A stretch of DNA of 64,000 bases from Neelides folsomi (lineage: Eukaryota; Arthropoda; Collembola; Neelipleona; Neelidae). The position numbers and the translations under genes were made by a program. Under the pieces are notes generated by a model, which saw only the letters and a list, made by a program, of their open reading frames with translations, made no database searches and was not told the DNA's origin. The DNA lies in contig JAQGBZ010000003.1 of the NCBI GenBank assembly GCA_034687125.1, positions 434,001 to 498,000 on the forward strand. The letters run 5' to 3'. Within the stretch, counting starts at the first letter, position 1. The number at the start of each line of letters is the position of its first letter. Shown here piece after piece: positions 49,682 through 64,000 of the stretch.

Positions 49682-49960
49682 CGCCGTCCCGCCCGCTCGT
49701 CCTCCCTTGTTCATCAGAGTCAATCAGAAGAGTCGCTGTCATCCTCTGACGACTCGGCGGCTTCCGTCGTTCTCACCTCCGCCCGCCCCCACACTGCTCC
49801 TGCCTCCGTGGGGAGATGTGTAGAAGAAGGGCAACCCCAAGCTTCCTCTTCCGCCTCGCTGAGGCCGCCGGAAGGAAGGCGGAACTCAAGAGGGAGGTCC
49901 GCTTCCCCCTCCATTTACAGGCGGGTTGTGAGTAAAATGCGCAGTCTTTGGAAACGGTGA
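49682..49960 (+). other. dnc: In-frame open extension after the dunce stop codon (possible readthrough)
   Basis: Directly after the TGA at 49679-49681 the same frame stays open for 92 codons and ends at a second TGA at 49958. The next base after the first stop is C, the context most often associated with leaky UGA in insects. The extension is very GC-rich, like the last exon and unlike the AT-rich DNA beyond 50000. It encodes a Ser-rich acidic part (SQSEESLSSSDDSAAS) and a basic tail (SASPSIYRRVVSKMRSLWKR). Other frames and the minus strand are also partly open here, as expected in GC-rich DNA, so a plain 3'UTR remains possible. Confidence 0.45.
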
Positions 49961-52900
49961 CGACGATCGACGAGCAGGGCAAACGTAAATATACGGAATA
50001 ATTATTATAATGGATATCAACCCATATACTCAAACTCTCTTCTCATCAATTCATCTTCGGATTCTTTACTAAACAGAACGTTGTTTTTTACCATATATTA
50101 TATAAATTGTATAAATATAATTATTGATATGTAAATCATTTATTATTATGAGGCTTCTTGGAAAAACGCGTTTAGCTCTAAATATAATGGATTTTCCTTT
50201 ACACAATATAAACAAAATTCTATACATGATATATTCTCGTAGGCTTAATTCTCCCTATATGACTTTCTTGTAGAGATAAAACAGTGTTCTAATAATTGTT
50301 GTATTAGCAATGTCGAATTATCAATAGTTTGACTTAGGGAGGCCAAATTATAAAAATGTCTAAAATTGTCCTTGAATCGAATCCATTTATAAAGGCAAAC
50401 GAAGAAGTCCTCGTTGTTTGAATGTGTAGACTGTTTTAGGGAGAGAATAATTAAAACTGTGTACCTTATTCGCGTATAGAAAATCGAACCTTGTACCTTC
50501 ATATATGGATTAGAATTACTAAAGATTTTAGATATTGAAGGTTACAAAAATAAGCCTAATATGTATGATAACATGCGTTGGTAAAACTGAAATATTTTAA
50601 GAATTTAACTAATTAAATAAATCCTCATTAGACCATTAGATATGTTATGTAATCTCTATAAATTGAGATTTAAAACTAAAGTGTAAATATTTAAATAGAC
50701 TTTAGATATTAGAAATACCTAATATTATAAGTAATGTATAAACTGGAATGATATGCGAGAGTTGAGAATATATGGAAAATTATAATTGATTATTTTTAGT
50801 TATTGAAGAATTCTCTTTTAATATAATTGAGGGAATAATGGGTACGCGTACGAATTTAACTGTATCTTAATTATTCAGATTCAATTTAAATTTTTTTCAT
50901 TTTTGACGAGTTTATATTGTAATTGATTTTTATTTTGTTTTTCCATTTACTCTATACCATTTATTCGGGTTCTTTAATAACGACTGTAAACGTCAAGCTT
51001 ACAATTAATCAACAGTCTTAAGAATTATTCATTTCCCTAGTTGGCTTGCTAAACCTGCTATTCGAGGTTAAACTAACGAGGAAGGAATAGACCTTATTAT
51101 TTTAAAATGAAAAGCATTTATTTTGTAAATAATTTTTTAATAGGGTGCGGTGTAGCAATTACTTAATTGATTTATCTCATAGGATGATTTGCCAAGCCAG
51201 TTGCAGGCGACTGGTCTTGGACTTTAATATTAAATATAGTTATAAATATTATAATTGTAGTTTTAATGAAAACAAATGCATGTTTTTGTCCCTGTTTAAT
51301 CTTTCATTTTACTTGTTCTTTCAATGAACTCCCATTATGTAATTTATTAATTTCTCAAGTTATTATGTTTGTTTGTTCGTGATTTGTGTGAGAAGAGTCA
51401 AACTAATGTACTGTTAGATTCTATTTATCCAGACTATTTTTAAAATATAACAATTCTATTCAATCATTAGTGTAATAATGAATTTAAACATTAAGGAGGT
51501 TTAACACATTCATTCATATTGTGCCACTCGCCCTTAATCATTTTATAAAAGTCTTTATAACCGTTTTGAATGAGATTTGAAAATGAGATGTGTGAAGCTT
51601 CGTTCGGGAATTATATTATACATTGGAATTGTGTAAACAGATATTTGTGGAATAATTGAATATTTAATATTATTGTTTTGGCCTGTACTCCTAAAGTAAG
51701 TAAACGAAGAGTGCGAATTGAATTTAAAATTATTATTAATTCAGATTTCCTTTAAAACCGTTAAAATTGAATGTTCTTCAAAATATAGCAAATGCTTTAT
51801 CTTTTACAATGCGCAATTGTTAAACATTATAACTTCAACTAACTACCTTAAATACACCTACTTAATAAAGAGACTTTGTAAAGAGTAAAAAACAACTAGA
51901 AATATGAGAAGAAAAAATTGGAAATTCCAAACAAGCCAACTTGGAATTAGATGTTTATGTTACACATATTTTTTGTTAATGCTATGTACAAGTCTCATAT
52001 TTGTTAAAAGTGGGTTGTAAATTTTTGAGTACATTAATCATATTTTAAAGCTAAAGTGAATAATTGTGACGAAGCCTTGGTATGGAAAGAAAGCGTGTAC
52101 ACATCAAATTCTGTAATCTGAGCCAAAAAAGTCTGTATTCAACAAAAAAGTATCTAACGATCTTGATATTTATATTGGATGACACCAATTTCATTTTGAA
52201 TGTATTAAATATATGAAATGTATAGTGAATTATATAAATATAGCTATATATGAAAATAGACTCTAAAAGTTCTATTATATGATAAAAATCGAGCTGCTAA
52301 TTGGATATTTACCTAATCACTTCGGAACGCTATAAAACTATAATGCTACTCCTTGTTCTATCAAATTAAAAATATATGCTAATTTAAGAAAATTAAAGCA
52401 AATTAATAATTATAGTATAGCAATGTTCAAGAAAAATGTAAAATTATGAAATAATTAATTAGATTCATTACAAATGTATGGGTCAAAGATTAGGAGTTGC
52501 CAGAAATTGTAGAAGTGGGTTGAATGAACTTCTGACAAAGCTTAATGTTTAATTGTATTAATTACTAAAATTCAAAGAGTGAAGGAAAATTACATGATTA
52601 GTATTATAAAATCAACAAAAACTGTTTTCTAAATTAAAGAAGTACTAAAATAATTAAACTTTGTCCCTTTTATAAATCGATGAATCGTATCTATTTAATG
52701 TATAAAAAGTAAATTACGTCCCTGTTTAGATTTACGTTAAAGGCTAAGGGTTACATCAAGGGAAAAGATTTAATGATTTGAAAAGGGATTAAGAAAAGGA
52801 TTAAGAAAATCCTATTACCGAAATGGAAAGTCCTGCTATAAAGCTCTAGGTATGAAAGACTTGGTAATAATGACTGGAATTAGGGTTGAGAAAACATCCT

Positions 52901-54331
52901 GGCGATGGTTTTAACATATTTTAAAAGTTAACTAACTTATGATAAAAGTCGATTGTCTGATTCTGGAATCATGATTGAACATTTTACAAAAATTGAAGGC
53001 TAAATGAAAGGATAAAATCATTTTTGCCAAAAAGTTTTCGTCTCTGCCGTAACTTTCTTATTGTTCTAACATAAAAATATTATATGAATCTTGACATTTT
53101 AAGCATTACTTTGAGATGAATGAATGGTACTGGTGACCTTCATCAACGTTGTATAATTAAGTAAATATTAAATAAAAGTGTGTCTATTGTAGTAGGAAAT
53201 ATTATATTGTATGATGATATAATAAGTAGAAAGAGGGAGTAAATAAAAAAATGAAAATAAATTGTAAAAATCCTTGTGTGTATTGCTTGTTAATAATGGA
53301 TTAATATTTATTATATAATATGTAAATTAACATAAAACCTAAATGTTGAAATACTATGTAAGCTAACTAAAATACAACTTACAAGTTAAAAATGCGGTGT
53401 GAAGCTTCGGGTAACTTTTCTAGTCAACATTGAAACAAACGAGAGATGGGTCAGGTATTAAATATAATGAGATGAATTGCTTTTTAGCTGAAAAGTGTTA
53501 AACAAATTATTTAAATTACCATAAATTATATATTAAATACATATTAGGCATTGTATTCTACAGGGCATTCACGTTAAAGTGTCATCAGTGGCTATTAAAT
53601 ATCTACAAGAAAAGCATTCGATAATTAGTTTAGACTGATAATGTTGAACGATTAAAAGTTAGACATCTTTGCGTGAAATAATTATATAAAAAAATACAAA
53701 TCTTTTTTCTTCTTTTCCTAAAGTATATTAAATCTCTGATATATACAATAAAATTAATATAAATCTAAAATGTTATAAAAATATTAACATATGAAATGAA
53801 GTATAAAATGTCTCGTTTGTCTTAATTTGCTGTAAGTGCAATGATGTTTTATGTCTTGTTGTGTCAATGTACTCTGTAGATGAAGCCCATTTAACTCTCA
53901 ATGTAATTCAAAAAATTACAAAGTTGAGAATTGAGAATCGTAACTACTCGGTCAAAAATCAATGGTTTGTGCTAATAAATCCTAAGAATCAAACGTTGGC
54001 CATTCATTTATAAAGCATTTGTCATTCATCAATTTGTCCACTATTTGCATACAATTAATCTTTTGTTTATAAACTTAAAAATCAAGTATTATTCGTTCGC
54101 ATTCAAAGATCATGAATGGTCAGCATTCAGCATGTTTTTGAATGCCTATTATTTGTATTATAATATGTTAGTATCCGCTATGCTAATATACCTGAATATA
54201 CATATATTATACACTACACATGAATATATAGGACAGAACTCTGCGTTTATTGTATTTATTTCAAACGTTCTTACTCTGTGTTGAATTGATTTTTAGTACG
54301 GAAGTAAAAATTTTATAACTCATTTGTTTCA
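49961..54331. other. AT-rich intergenic region with dunce 3'UTR
   Basis: No coding feature can be supported. The first part must hold the dunce 3'UTR; AATAAA-like hexamers occur repeatedly (for instance near 50636 and 53174), so the cleavage site cannot be chosen. The rest is short chance ORFs and A/T runs. Confidence 0.6.
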
Positions 54332-54416
54332 GTCGTAAAACAATCGGGTTTTGTTTAAGAAGTCAGGAGCTCCTGCTCATATTTTCATTTCATCACTTCA
54401 ACTCCGACCGGACAAA

Positions 54417-55382
54417 ATGGAGAAGGACCGTCCCGACCGTCGTTCCTTCAGGGACCGCATCACCAACTACCGTGCCCGGACTCCCCAACCTCCCAAAGCT
54501 CGTGTGATGACTCTTCCAAAGAAGATCGCAGTTTTCGAGGACGAATTTATTGTTGAGAAGATTCTGAGCAAAAAGATAGAAGATGGACGAGATTTTTATT
54601 TCGTAAAGTGGCTGAACTGGCCTGAGTAACTTACCTTACATCATTTTATTTAATTTTAATTTATTAAATAAATTAAAAGTACTTTTATTAATATTTTCAT
54701 TTAATTAAAAGTATCATTTTTGCTCATTTTTATTTAAATTAGGCACACCAACACTTGGGAGCCTATTGAACATCTTAGTAATTGCACCAAAAGTTTGCTC
54801 GATTTCGAAAGAACAAACAAAGGGACCAAAGCCGAAGAAGCAAAAAGTCCAACTTACAAAAAGTCCCCGAAGACTCTTCAGTTAACGCCATCGCCGTTAA
54901 AGATTAGAAAGAGGAGACGCTCTCCGATTTCACCCCGGCTGCTTCCACAACCGAAAAAACGCACCCCAGCTCCACGTAAGCCAGAACTGAAGGAACCCTC
55001 AGCGAAACCGGATACACCACCTCGACAAGAGCCACCACCCCGACAAGAGTCACCACCCCGACCAGAGCCATCACAGGAGAGAAGCATTACCCGGGTCGTT
55101 AACATGGTTGAGCTAAACAGTAAGTTTAAATTCAATCCTATTCAATTTTATAATCAATAAAATATTATAAATAATTGGCTTAATTAAATAATATTTGATC
55201 TCGTAGAAAAACTCTTCTTTTTGGTCGCATTCGATGACGACGATCATTGTTATTACGTCGTGGAGCCGAATAAAGTAAAAGAATCTTCTCCACTAGCAGT
55301 TATTGAATACTACGAGGGGGTTGCAAGCTTCATCCGTGAAGACTCAATTCCCCCAGAGGAACCAGAGGTTGAAGGGAATTGA
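54417..55382 (+). CDS. HP1-like protein with chromodomain and chromoshadow domain
   Basis: Three exons, 54417-54625, 54743-55119 and 55207-55382, encode 253 residues. An Arg-rich head precedes a chromodomain at about 41-95 (FEDEFIVEKIL, FYFVKWLNWPE, TNTWEPIEHL). The three cage positions that hold methyl-lysine in HP1 are all aromatic here: Phe44, Trp65 and Trp68. A long basic, Pro-rich hinge follows, with SPISPRLLPQPKKRTPAP and three six-residue repeats (PPRQEP, PPRQES, PPRPEP) at about 158-180. The C-terminal part (about 185-245; LFFLVAFDDDDHCYYVV, VIEYYEGVASF) matches a chromoshadow domain, which dimerises HP1 and binds partners. The order chromo-hinge-chromoshadow defines HP1/CBX proteins, which act on H3K9-methylated chromatin in the nucleus. 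The hinge is longer and the domains more diverged than in HP1a. A possible 5'UTR acceptor ends at 54332. Confidence 0.85.
55012..55071 (+). repeat. 18-bp tandem repeat coding PPRQE
   Basis: Three adjacent 18-base units of the type CCACC(C/T)CGACAAGAG plus three bases lie within exon 2 of the HP1-like gene. They encode Pro-Pro-Arg-Gln/Pro-Glu-Pro/Ser. In-frame units can expand or contract without shifting the frame. Confidence 0.8.
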
Positions 55383-55542
55383 GACCCTAGTTTCAATATT
55401 TTTATTAATTAAATCTCAGTTTATCTATATTTTATATCAATTTACAATACATATTTGTATATATATATTAATATTATTTTATTATTTTGTTAATGATCGA
55501 GGCATCATTTTCTGTCTTTAAATGAATTTGTTTTTTATATGA

Positions 55543-55593
55543 ATAAATTAAAGTTTCAATGTTTAATGAAACAAATTTTAACAAAATTTATTT
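55543..55593. promoter_or_regulatory. Facing polyadenylation signals of HP1-like gene and BiP
   Basis: A plus-strand AATAAA lies at 55543-55548, about 160 bp after the HP1-like stop. A minus-strand AATAAA (TTTATT at 55588-55593) lies about 345 bp after the BiP stop. With cleavage 15-30 bases beyond each signal, the two transcripts would end at nearly the same place or overlap slightly. Confidence 0.5.
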
Positions 55594-55936
55594 CTCATAC
55601 GATAAACACCCTTTCATCATTTGCTAACTTTCATACAATGTACATTCAATTTGTATTTTTAATAAGTTTGTCCCATCCTAACATTCACACTTTGAGAAAC
55701 ATTCTATAATTATTCAAACAATTAAACATGACGAAGACAACTCCACTCACTTGACAATTTGGAAGGGAGAGAACAAAAGGTAATAAATAGAACCAATCTG
55801 AATATAAATTAAATTTAAACAACAATTAAATTGGAGTGAAAACCCAAGTTCTTTTAACTCCACTCGTGACATCTTTACATTGAGGTGATTTTTAAATGTT
55901 TTTTTTAATAATGATCAATGAGAATGTTTGCGATTT

Positions 55937-58595
<2,659 letters not shown>

Positions 58596-59702
58596 CTTTT
58601 TGTTCAAAAGAGACAATTGGATCCGAGAATCGGGACAAGATGAGTTTGACGTGAGGTTTGTTCGGCGAGTGGTTCGTTCCCCTGTCCGGCTCTTCACTGC
58701 ATTCCTTCTTCAACCTTCTCTCGGGTTCGTGGCGAGATTTGATTCGATCTTCTGATCAAGTGACCAGCTGGCACCTTCCCATTCGCCAAACTCCTCGATG
58801 TGCAATTTTCAAATTCACCTTAACATACGAGGATTGAGAATTTGCTTATGTGCCTATAATATGTATTGCTAACCCTGTTAATCATGATTTTAATATGGAA
58901 ATGATCTAGTTTAACCATTAACATACTGTTGATTACATAGGGTGTATACGTGCAGGGTAATTGGATTGTCCACGTAGCTTTAACACAATTATCTTTCAAC
59001 TACAAAATAACTTTCCATTTATCAACTATTATTGCTAATCGAAGAATGTAAAATATGACGAAATTCTAAGAAGAATTAAAACATAACGGAACTTTCAAGA
59101 TAATATCTTGAGAGAATCTTTGTAAATAGCCCACTTACTTACAATTAGATGAATCGTCTTAAAAGATATTTACAATTATATTTATTTATGATTAATATGA
59201 AACCCCATTTACCGAAATATAAAAAAATGCATTCTTTCCACAATAAGTTATACAGGATTGGTTAGGTATTTAATGAACGAATTGTAGAATGAGAAATAAA
59301 TTGAAATTCAAGATTAGGTTTTATACCTTGAGTAATTGCTGAATGTTATTGCGTAAAATTAAATTGTTTATTTATGAATGAATTATAATGGAAATGCACT
59401 GACGAAGTTTTAATTTTGATACCGGTAAAAATTTATTGTTGTAAGATCTTATAAAGCAAAAGCTATATAAATGTATGTTGGTATTTAACCTTGTAGTTAA
59501 ATATATTTATATAAAAAGTTTGTAAATACATATACATTATAGGCATGTTATCATTTATCATATAAATTATATTTGTGAAATTATCCTAATTGAATTTATT
59601 TATGTAGGAATTACACGCGTCTTTAAGACTATATTACTATATGGTAATTTTTTAAAAAAGAATGAAAAAGGGATAAATTTGGTGAAGAGTTGGTTTGCTG
59701 AT
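58596..59702. other. BiP upstream region and Nup58 3' flank
   Basis: No gene. The part nearest 58600-58800 probably holds the BiP 5'UTR and core promoter. An ATTGG-ATTGT-CCACG arrangement at 58960-58974, about 375 bp before the BiP ATG, resembles an ER stress element (ERSE-II is ATTGG-N-CCACG) but with the wrong spacing. The rest is AT-rich and includes the Nup58 3' flank. Confidence 0.4.
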
Positions 59703-61126
59703 TCAATGTTTTGTCCTCTTCAATGATAAATTTTGATTTACTCCAAACAAACCCGTAGTGTCACCGGGAGGTGAAAGTGGTGACAAATAACTGGGAGAGC
59801 CATAAAGCGATGTATGTCCATAATCTAATAAAAAATAAAGAATTAATAAAAGTTTTATAGGTAATCAAATATTTAAAATTGTTTACTAGTTGTGGAGAAA
59901 ATTGGTCTGGAAGACGCGAGGTTTGAGAGAAGAGGATTCGGTTTGACAGTAGCTGACCCAATATTTGGAGGAGTTGCATAATAGGGCGTTTTCGAACTTC
60001 CAATTGGAGAAGAAAGAGTAGTCGTCAATTTTCCATAGTCCATCATACCTTAATATTTGAAAATATTAACAATTAGTATAAAATTTACCAAATAATCCAA
60101 TACACATCTAATATTGTATATTTTTAATATGGACCAGTGACAACTTACGAATGGGAAATAAAATTGTCGATTTCTCAATAGGAACTTGAGTTGATGAAAG
60201 AAAATCGTTGATGTGCTGATTCTCTTTAGGTTCTGGACAAATTAGTTCCGACGTCTCTCCAGTAACATATCTTTGAAGATTCCGATGAGTTTCCATTTCA
60301 GCCATAACTTTTTCGTTAACTTCCTGAATTTTGGCAGCCACTTTGACAAGCCCTTCTTTCAGTCTGTCTAGTGCTGCACATAAATCTAAAAACAAAAATT
60401 AAACTTATCATTAAATATTTATAAACAATTTTTCCTCAAATAATGTATCATGTCAAAAGTTCTCTAAATCTTATAATTAATGTTGTCTAAAATGAATAAC
60501 CTTCAGTGGAAATTTCCTTGCTTGGTGGGCAAGAAGTGAGAATTCCTTCTGCTTTAGCAATTTCCTTTCTATAGACTTCTAGTTTGATCTCAAAATCAGT
60601 AATTAAGTTATTGAAGTAAACTGTTGGTGCGGTATAACCAAGCTGAAGAGCTGATGGAGTGTCTTTTGTCTGGGTAGCCATTTCACCATACGCAATTTCC
60701 TAAAACATGAAAAATAATATTAAGATTTAACATTATTATAATGTTAATAAATGTTAATGATGATATACATTTAGTTTAATAATAATAAATGCTATTTTAA
60801 CTTACCCTTTTAAAAAGATTTCTCAATTCTCTTGCAGCAGTAGCGTGACGGTAAATTGTGTTTGATAAATTTCCAACATGAATGGCAACTTCATCGGCTT
60901 CTTCGTTCACTCTTTCAATCTCAGACTCTCCAGCTTTGTACAATTCTGCAAACTTGACCTTTTCGGCCTTAGTGTGGGCTTTTAACTCTTCAAGAATTGT
61001 ATAGATTTCAGGAGGAACTGGCGTCTCTTTTAATGCCCGATTTTCATGCTTTGGGCCACTTTCCAAAAATGCTGTTTTCTGGTTAAAGATATTGGCGATT
61101 CCTCCGAGGCCAGAATTCATTTGCAT
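59703..61126 (-). CDS. Nup58: Nucleoporin Nup58 (p58/p45), FG-poor
   Basis: Component of the Nup62-Nup54-Nup58 channel complex of the nuclear pore. Five exons, 60806-61126, 60501-60699, 60149-60385, 59887-60048 and 59703-59824, encode 346 residues. The helical core matches human NUP58 in order: PVPPEIYTILEELK near the start, LQLGYTAPTVYFNNLITDFE followed by LEVYRKEIAKAE, then STEDLCAALDRLKEG and HRNLQRYV. The C-terminus is basic (LKRTKH), as in the human protein. Human NUP58 has long FG-repeat segments on both sides of the core. Here the N-terminal side is only about 25 residues (MQMNSGLGGIANIFNQK) and the whole protein has one FG motif, GLFG at 331-334. The donor of exon 2 (GTTATT) is weak but needed to keep alignment. 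Upstream exons carrying FG repeats cannot be ruled out, though none was seen. Confidence 0.85.
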
Positions 61127-62572
61127 TGTGAACGATAAAGTTTTTTAATTATTAAAACTATGAAATATTTTTATTGGAGTAAATATCTGAGAATTTTGAG
61201 ATGAAAAGAAATTGAATTCGAGATGAAATGAAATGATGAAAACCGAACCGGACCGAAGAATAAATTCAAAAGTTGAGACTGGATTTATACGCAGTACACC
61301 ATTGGGAATCGTAAGACATTTGTAACGTTTGCACTTTGCATCATAATTGTAGATTAAATCTTAATCAGGCTGAATCAATATTTATTTATTAGAGATTCCT
61401 TTATACCAATATTAGACCAAATATATAATGATTTTTAAGTATTGTGTATGAAGTGATACAATATAAATCCGCCTAACTTTTGGGGGGAAATGCAATGATC
61501 ATCCCTATAATTATGACTTTAAAAACAAGAGTTGGGTTTATTATATCATATTTAAGGTAAAAAGTTAATAATGATATGTGTTATATATTACTTAATTTGT
61601 AATAATGATTATTGCTATAAGATGATGGCTAGACTGTTTCATTTATCCAAAAAATCTAAGAAAAATGACCGAGATTTTGTTCTTTTACTATCATTATTGT
61701 ACTGCTTCCATAAAACAATAAAAAATGTACCTAACAAAAAGCACATAATGTGCACTATACCTATATCTTCACACTCGAGATTACTTGGTTTACACAGGTT
61801 TATTAGATATATTGAATATAAACATTATACTGCGGCAAGATAGGTTAGGATTTTCGATGGACCACTCGTCTGTCACCTCTTTTAATGCATGAGTGGAATA
61901 CTTACATTCTCTTTATGTAGCTTTATAAGTATTTAATAAGAAAGTCTACGTCATATAGTCAGTATGTCAGCATTCTCAGCATAGCATAGTTAGTAGATAT
62001 AAAGTCCAAGTTAAAATGAACCTTGAAAGCGAGACTAATTTGCCTGGCAGGTGTATAGCTAAAGAAATCGCTTACCTTCTTCATTTCACACAACACTCTC
62101 AAAACTATCCCCCTTCTCCAATCATCACATATACAGAATTTACATCTTAATAGCAAATAGAGTTTTATAAGTTTGATTAAGGAAACTAATTTATAAATTA
62201 CATTACACACGTAAAATTTTCACGGTCTTTCTTAATAATTAGTTGTTATCTAAAACTAATTAATTCGAATAAAGTGCATTTTTATATGGACATTTAATAA
62301 ATTATGTTCCACACAACACTCTTAAGTTTAGTTTGATTTGATTTAGCGAATAATAACTTTAAATAAATACCGTGTATAATATTACCACAAATGAAAAGTG
62401 GTTAAAGTTTATTTATAATTTTTGTGTCTAAAAGTTGAGTTTAAAATAATCATCAAATAAAATATATGGTATAATATATGCCTATATAAATAAATAAAAA
62501 TCATTTAAATCATTAATAAAGTTTTAAAATTATAATAAAGTGCACCGTCTGTCTGTGAATAAAGTGCTTACA
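61127..62572. other. Divergent intergenic region between Nup58 and the elongase
   Basis: AT-rich. The two genes point away from each other, so the promoters of both must lie here. Short ORFs on each strand (61571-61843, 61959-62210) show no domain. A minus-strand ATGAAGAAG followed by GTAAGC near 62085 looks like a tiny first exon, but no second exon could be found. Confidence 0.5.
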
Positions 62573-64000
62573 ATGCGAGGACTTGTTAGAGATCTTGGGA
62601 GTAATGGAACGTGGGTTGAAGGAGAATTTCGCGAACTTCTCCTCGTGGACCGTGAATACATTCGTCCGTACCCATTTGAAGAAATGGATATTAACGCATG
62701 GAGACGTTGGATGGGGCGCTATTGGATTTACAGCATCTTTATATCGCTATTTTACATCTTTTGTATCTTTGGTGGTCAAAGGCTAATGAAGGATCGCAAA
62801 CCGTTTCGTCTTCGTTTAGTTTCCCTCGTATGGAATACAGCATTTGCCATTTTTTCTTTAGTCGGATTCTTTAGAGGAATTCCCGAATTTTATGTTCTTC
62901 TCAAGCAAGATATCTTTCAAGGATTCCATAATTATGTTTGTACATGGTGAGGGTTAAATAAAATTTTATTATAAATATTAAATCATTATTATAAGTATAT
63001 ATAATATTTATGGTAAATATAAAGTTAAGGCGTATGGTCATTAACTATTCGTAAAATTGCTATATTATATTATAAATGAATGAAAATTAATATATTTGAC
63101 TGATAGGGAAGAACACAACACTTCCGCGGCATTTTGGGTAATTTATTACCTATTTATTACCTAATAAAACATAGTTTCACACAAAGTTACTCACGGTATT
63201 ACTCAATTATGTATTTATTATGCAGTTAGATAATAACATTGAATAGGTATAATAATATATTTTATCAATTAAACTAACTAGGGTGGTGTTTATGCGGCAT
63301 CAAAATTTACTGAGCTAATAGGAACGGGATTAATCATCTTGAAAAAATCCCAGTTGCACTTTTTACACTGGTAAGTTTATATTTTTTACCTAAATAATTA
63401 TAAAATTATTTATTTCCTGTCTGAAGTCTGACGTAAGAATTCTATATTTGTTAAAAGGACTCATCATGTTACAGCATTTGTATACTGTTGTTACATTTAT
63501 GAATCCTACGACACCACAATGAGATGGAGCGGATTAACCAATTCATTTGTTCATGGAATCGTCTATTTGTATTTGGTCTTAAAGGTTGAACTTAACAATT
63601 TTAAACTTTTAATCACAGTTTAATTTCTTTTATAGGGGCTAGGGGCGAGTTTTGGGTATGAGGTTCCACGACACTGGGCTGTAAAAATGACCACTTTACA
63701 AATTGTTGAAATGCTCTGCGGCGTTCTTGTAAACTTCTATACTTTAAATGCAAAAAGTAATTGAGAGTTTTGCTGCGATAATCTTTATAAAATTAATATT
63801 TATATATCCCCTGTTACTTATATATACTTACCAATACTTTAAAGTGCATATATTCATATGATATGAGATATTAGTAGGTACAATTTATGTATGTTGTATA
63901 TGGTTTTATAAAATCTCATTGTCTGGATGATTTTTTAGCTAACGGAAAAAAATGCTACAGAACACTATTTCACATCAATTTGACGCTGGGACTCTACGCA
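62573..64000 (+). CDS. Very-long-chain fatty-acid elongase, ELOVL6-like (3' end beyond window)
   Basis: ER membrane enzyme of the ELO family that condenses malonyl-CoA with an acyl-CoA in fatty-acid elongation. Exons 62573-62946, 63107-63137, 63282-63370, 63458-63584, 63636-63756 and 63939 onward join in phase and give 268 residues before the window ends. Several hydrophobic segments are visible (YWIYSIFISLFYIFCIF, LVWNTAFAIFSLVGF). The diagnostic histidine box reads LHFLHWTHH (HxxHH), where ELOVL6 proteins have HWYHH. The preceding motif KxPELxDT is altered to KFTELIGT. A later motif NxxxHxxxYxYxxL is present as NSFVHGIVYLYLVL, followed by LQIVEMLCGV. The continuation GKKCYRTLFHINLTLGLYA fits the last part of the family. 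The missing end should hold the final membrane helix and a basic ER tail. ELOVL6 assignment is from overall order and is less certain than the family. Confidence 0.85.

Noticed and set aside
49720-49914. Minus-strand acidic open frame opposite the dunce C-terminal extension
   Set aside because: A by-product of GC-rich Ser/Arg/Pro codons on the plus strand; no start or splice context.
62070-62100. Minus-strand ATGAAGAAG followed by a good GTAAGC donor, a possible tiny first exon
   Set aside because: No second exon with a matching phase and coding sequence was found downstream.

Overview
This is an animal nuclear genome window, most likely from an arthropod. It is strongly AT-rich, its genes have GT-AG introns, and one gene spans more than 35 kb. 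The gene set (a dunce-type phosphodiesterase, ER chaperone BiP, an HP1-like chromodomain protein, nucleoporin Nup58, an ELOVL fatty-acid elongase and a peritrophin-like chitin-binding protein) fits an ecdysozoan. The species cannot be named from the sequence; a springtail or other small arthropod is a guess. All gene models come from reading frames, splice sites and remembered family motifs, not from transcripts or database searches.

Layout. Bases 1-13.8 kb hold no gene I can name, only one plausible intronless ORF (3421-3840), a GC-rich two-frame island (11339-11818) and a CpG-richer block near 8.1-8.4 kb. From 13849 to 49681 (+) lies the 3' part of a PDE4/dunce cAMP phosphodiesterase gene: 13 core exons from UCR1 to the C-terminus, all phase-consistent, interrupted by introns of about 9-11 kb. 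Four further segments inside these introns look like alternative first exons. One (36283-36432) has a hydrophobic segment and would splice exactly where the mammalian membrane-bound 'super-short' form PDE4A1 starts. After the dunce stop codon the frame stays open for 92 GC-rich codons behind a TGA-C context, a candidate for stop-codon readthrough.

Two secreted-protein genes sit antisense inside dunce introns: a one-domain chitin-binding (CBM14-like) protein at 15420-15855 and a Lys/Thr-rich low-complexity protein at 31126-32211. A foldback (long inverted repeat) element of about 760 bp lies in the intron at 46384-47140.

From 54 kb on genes are compact: an HP1-like protein (54417-55382, +) converges on BiP (55937-58595, -). 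Nup58 (59703-61126, -) follows on the same strand as BiP, and then a divergently transcribed ELOVL-type elongase (62573 to past the window end, +). The long gap at 49961-54416 is AT-rich and shows nothing I can support.
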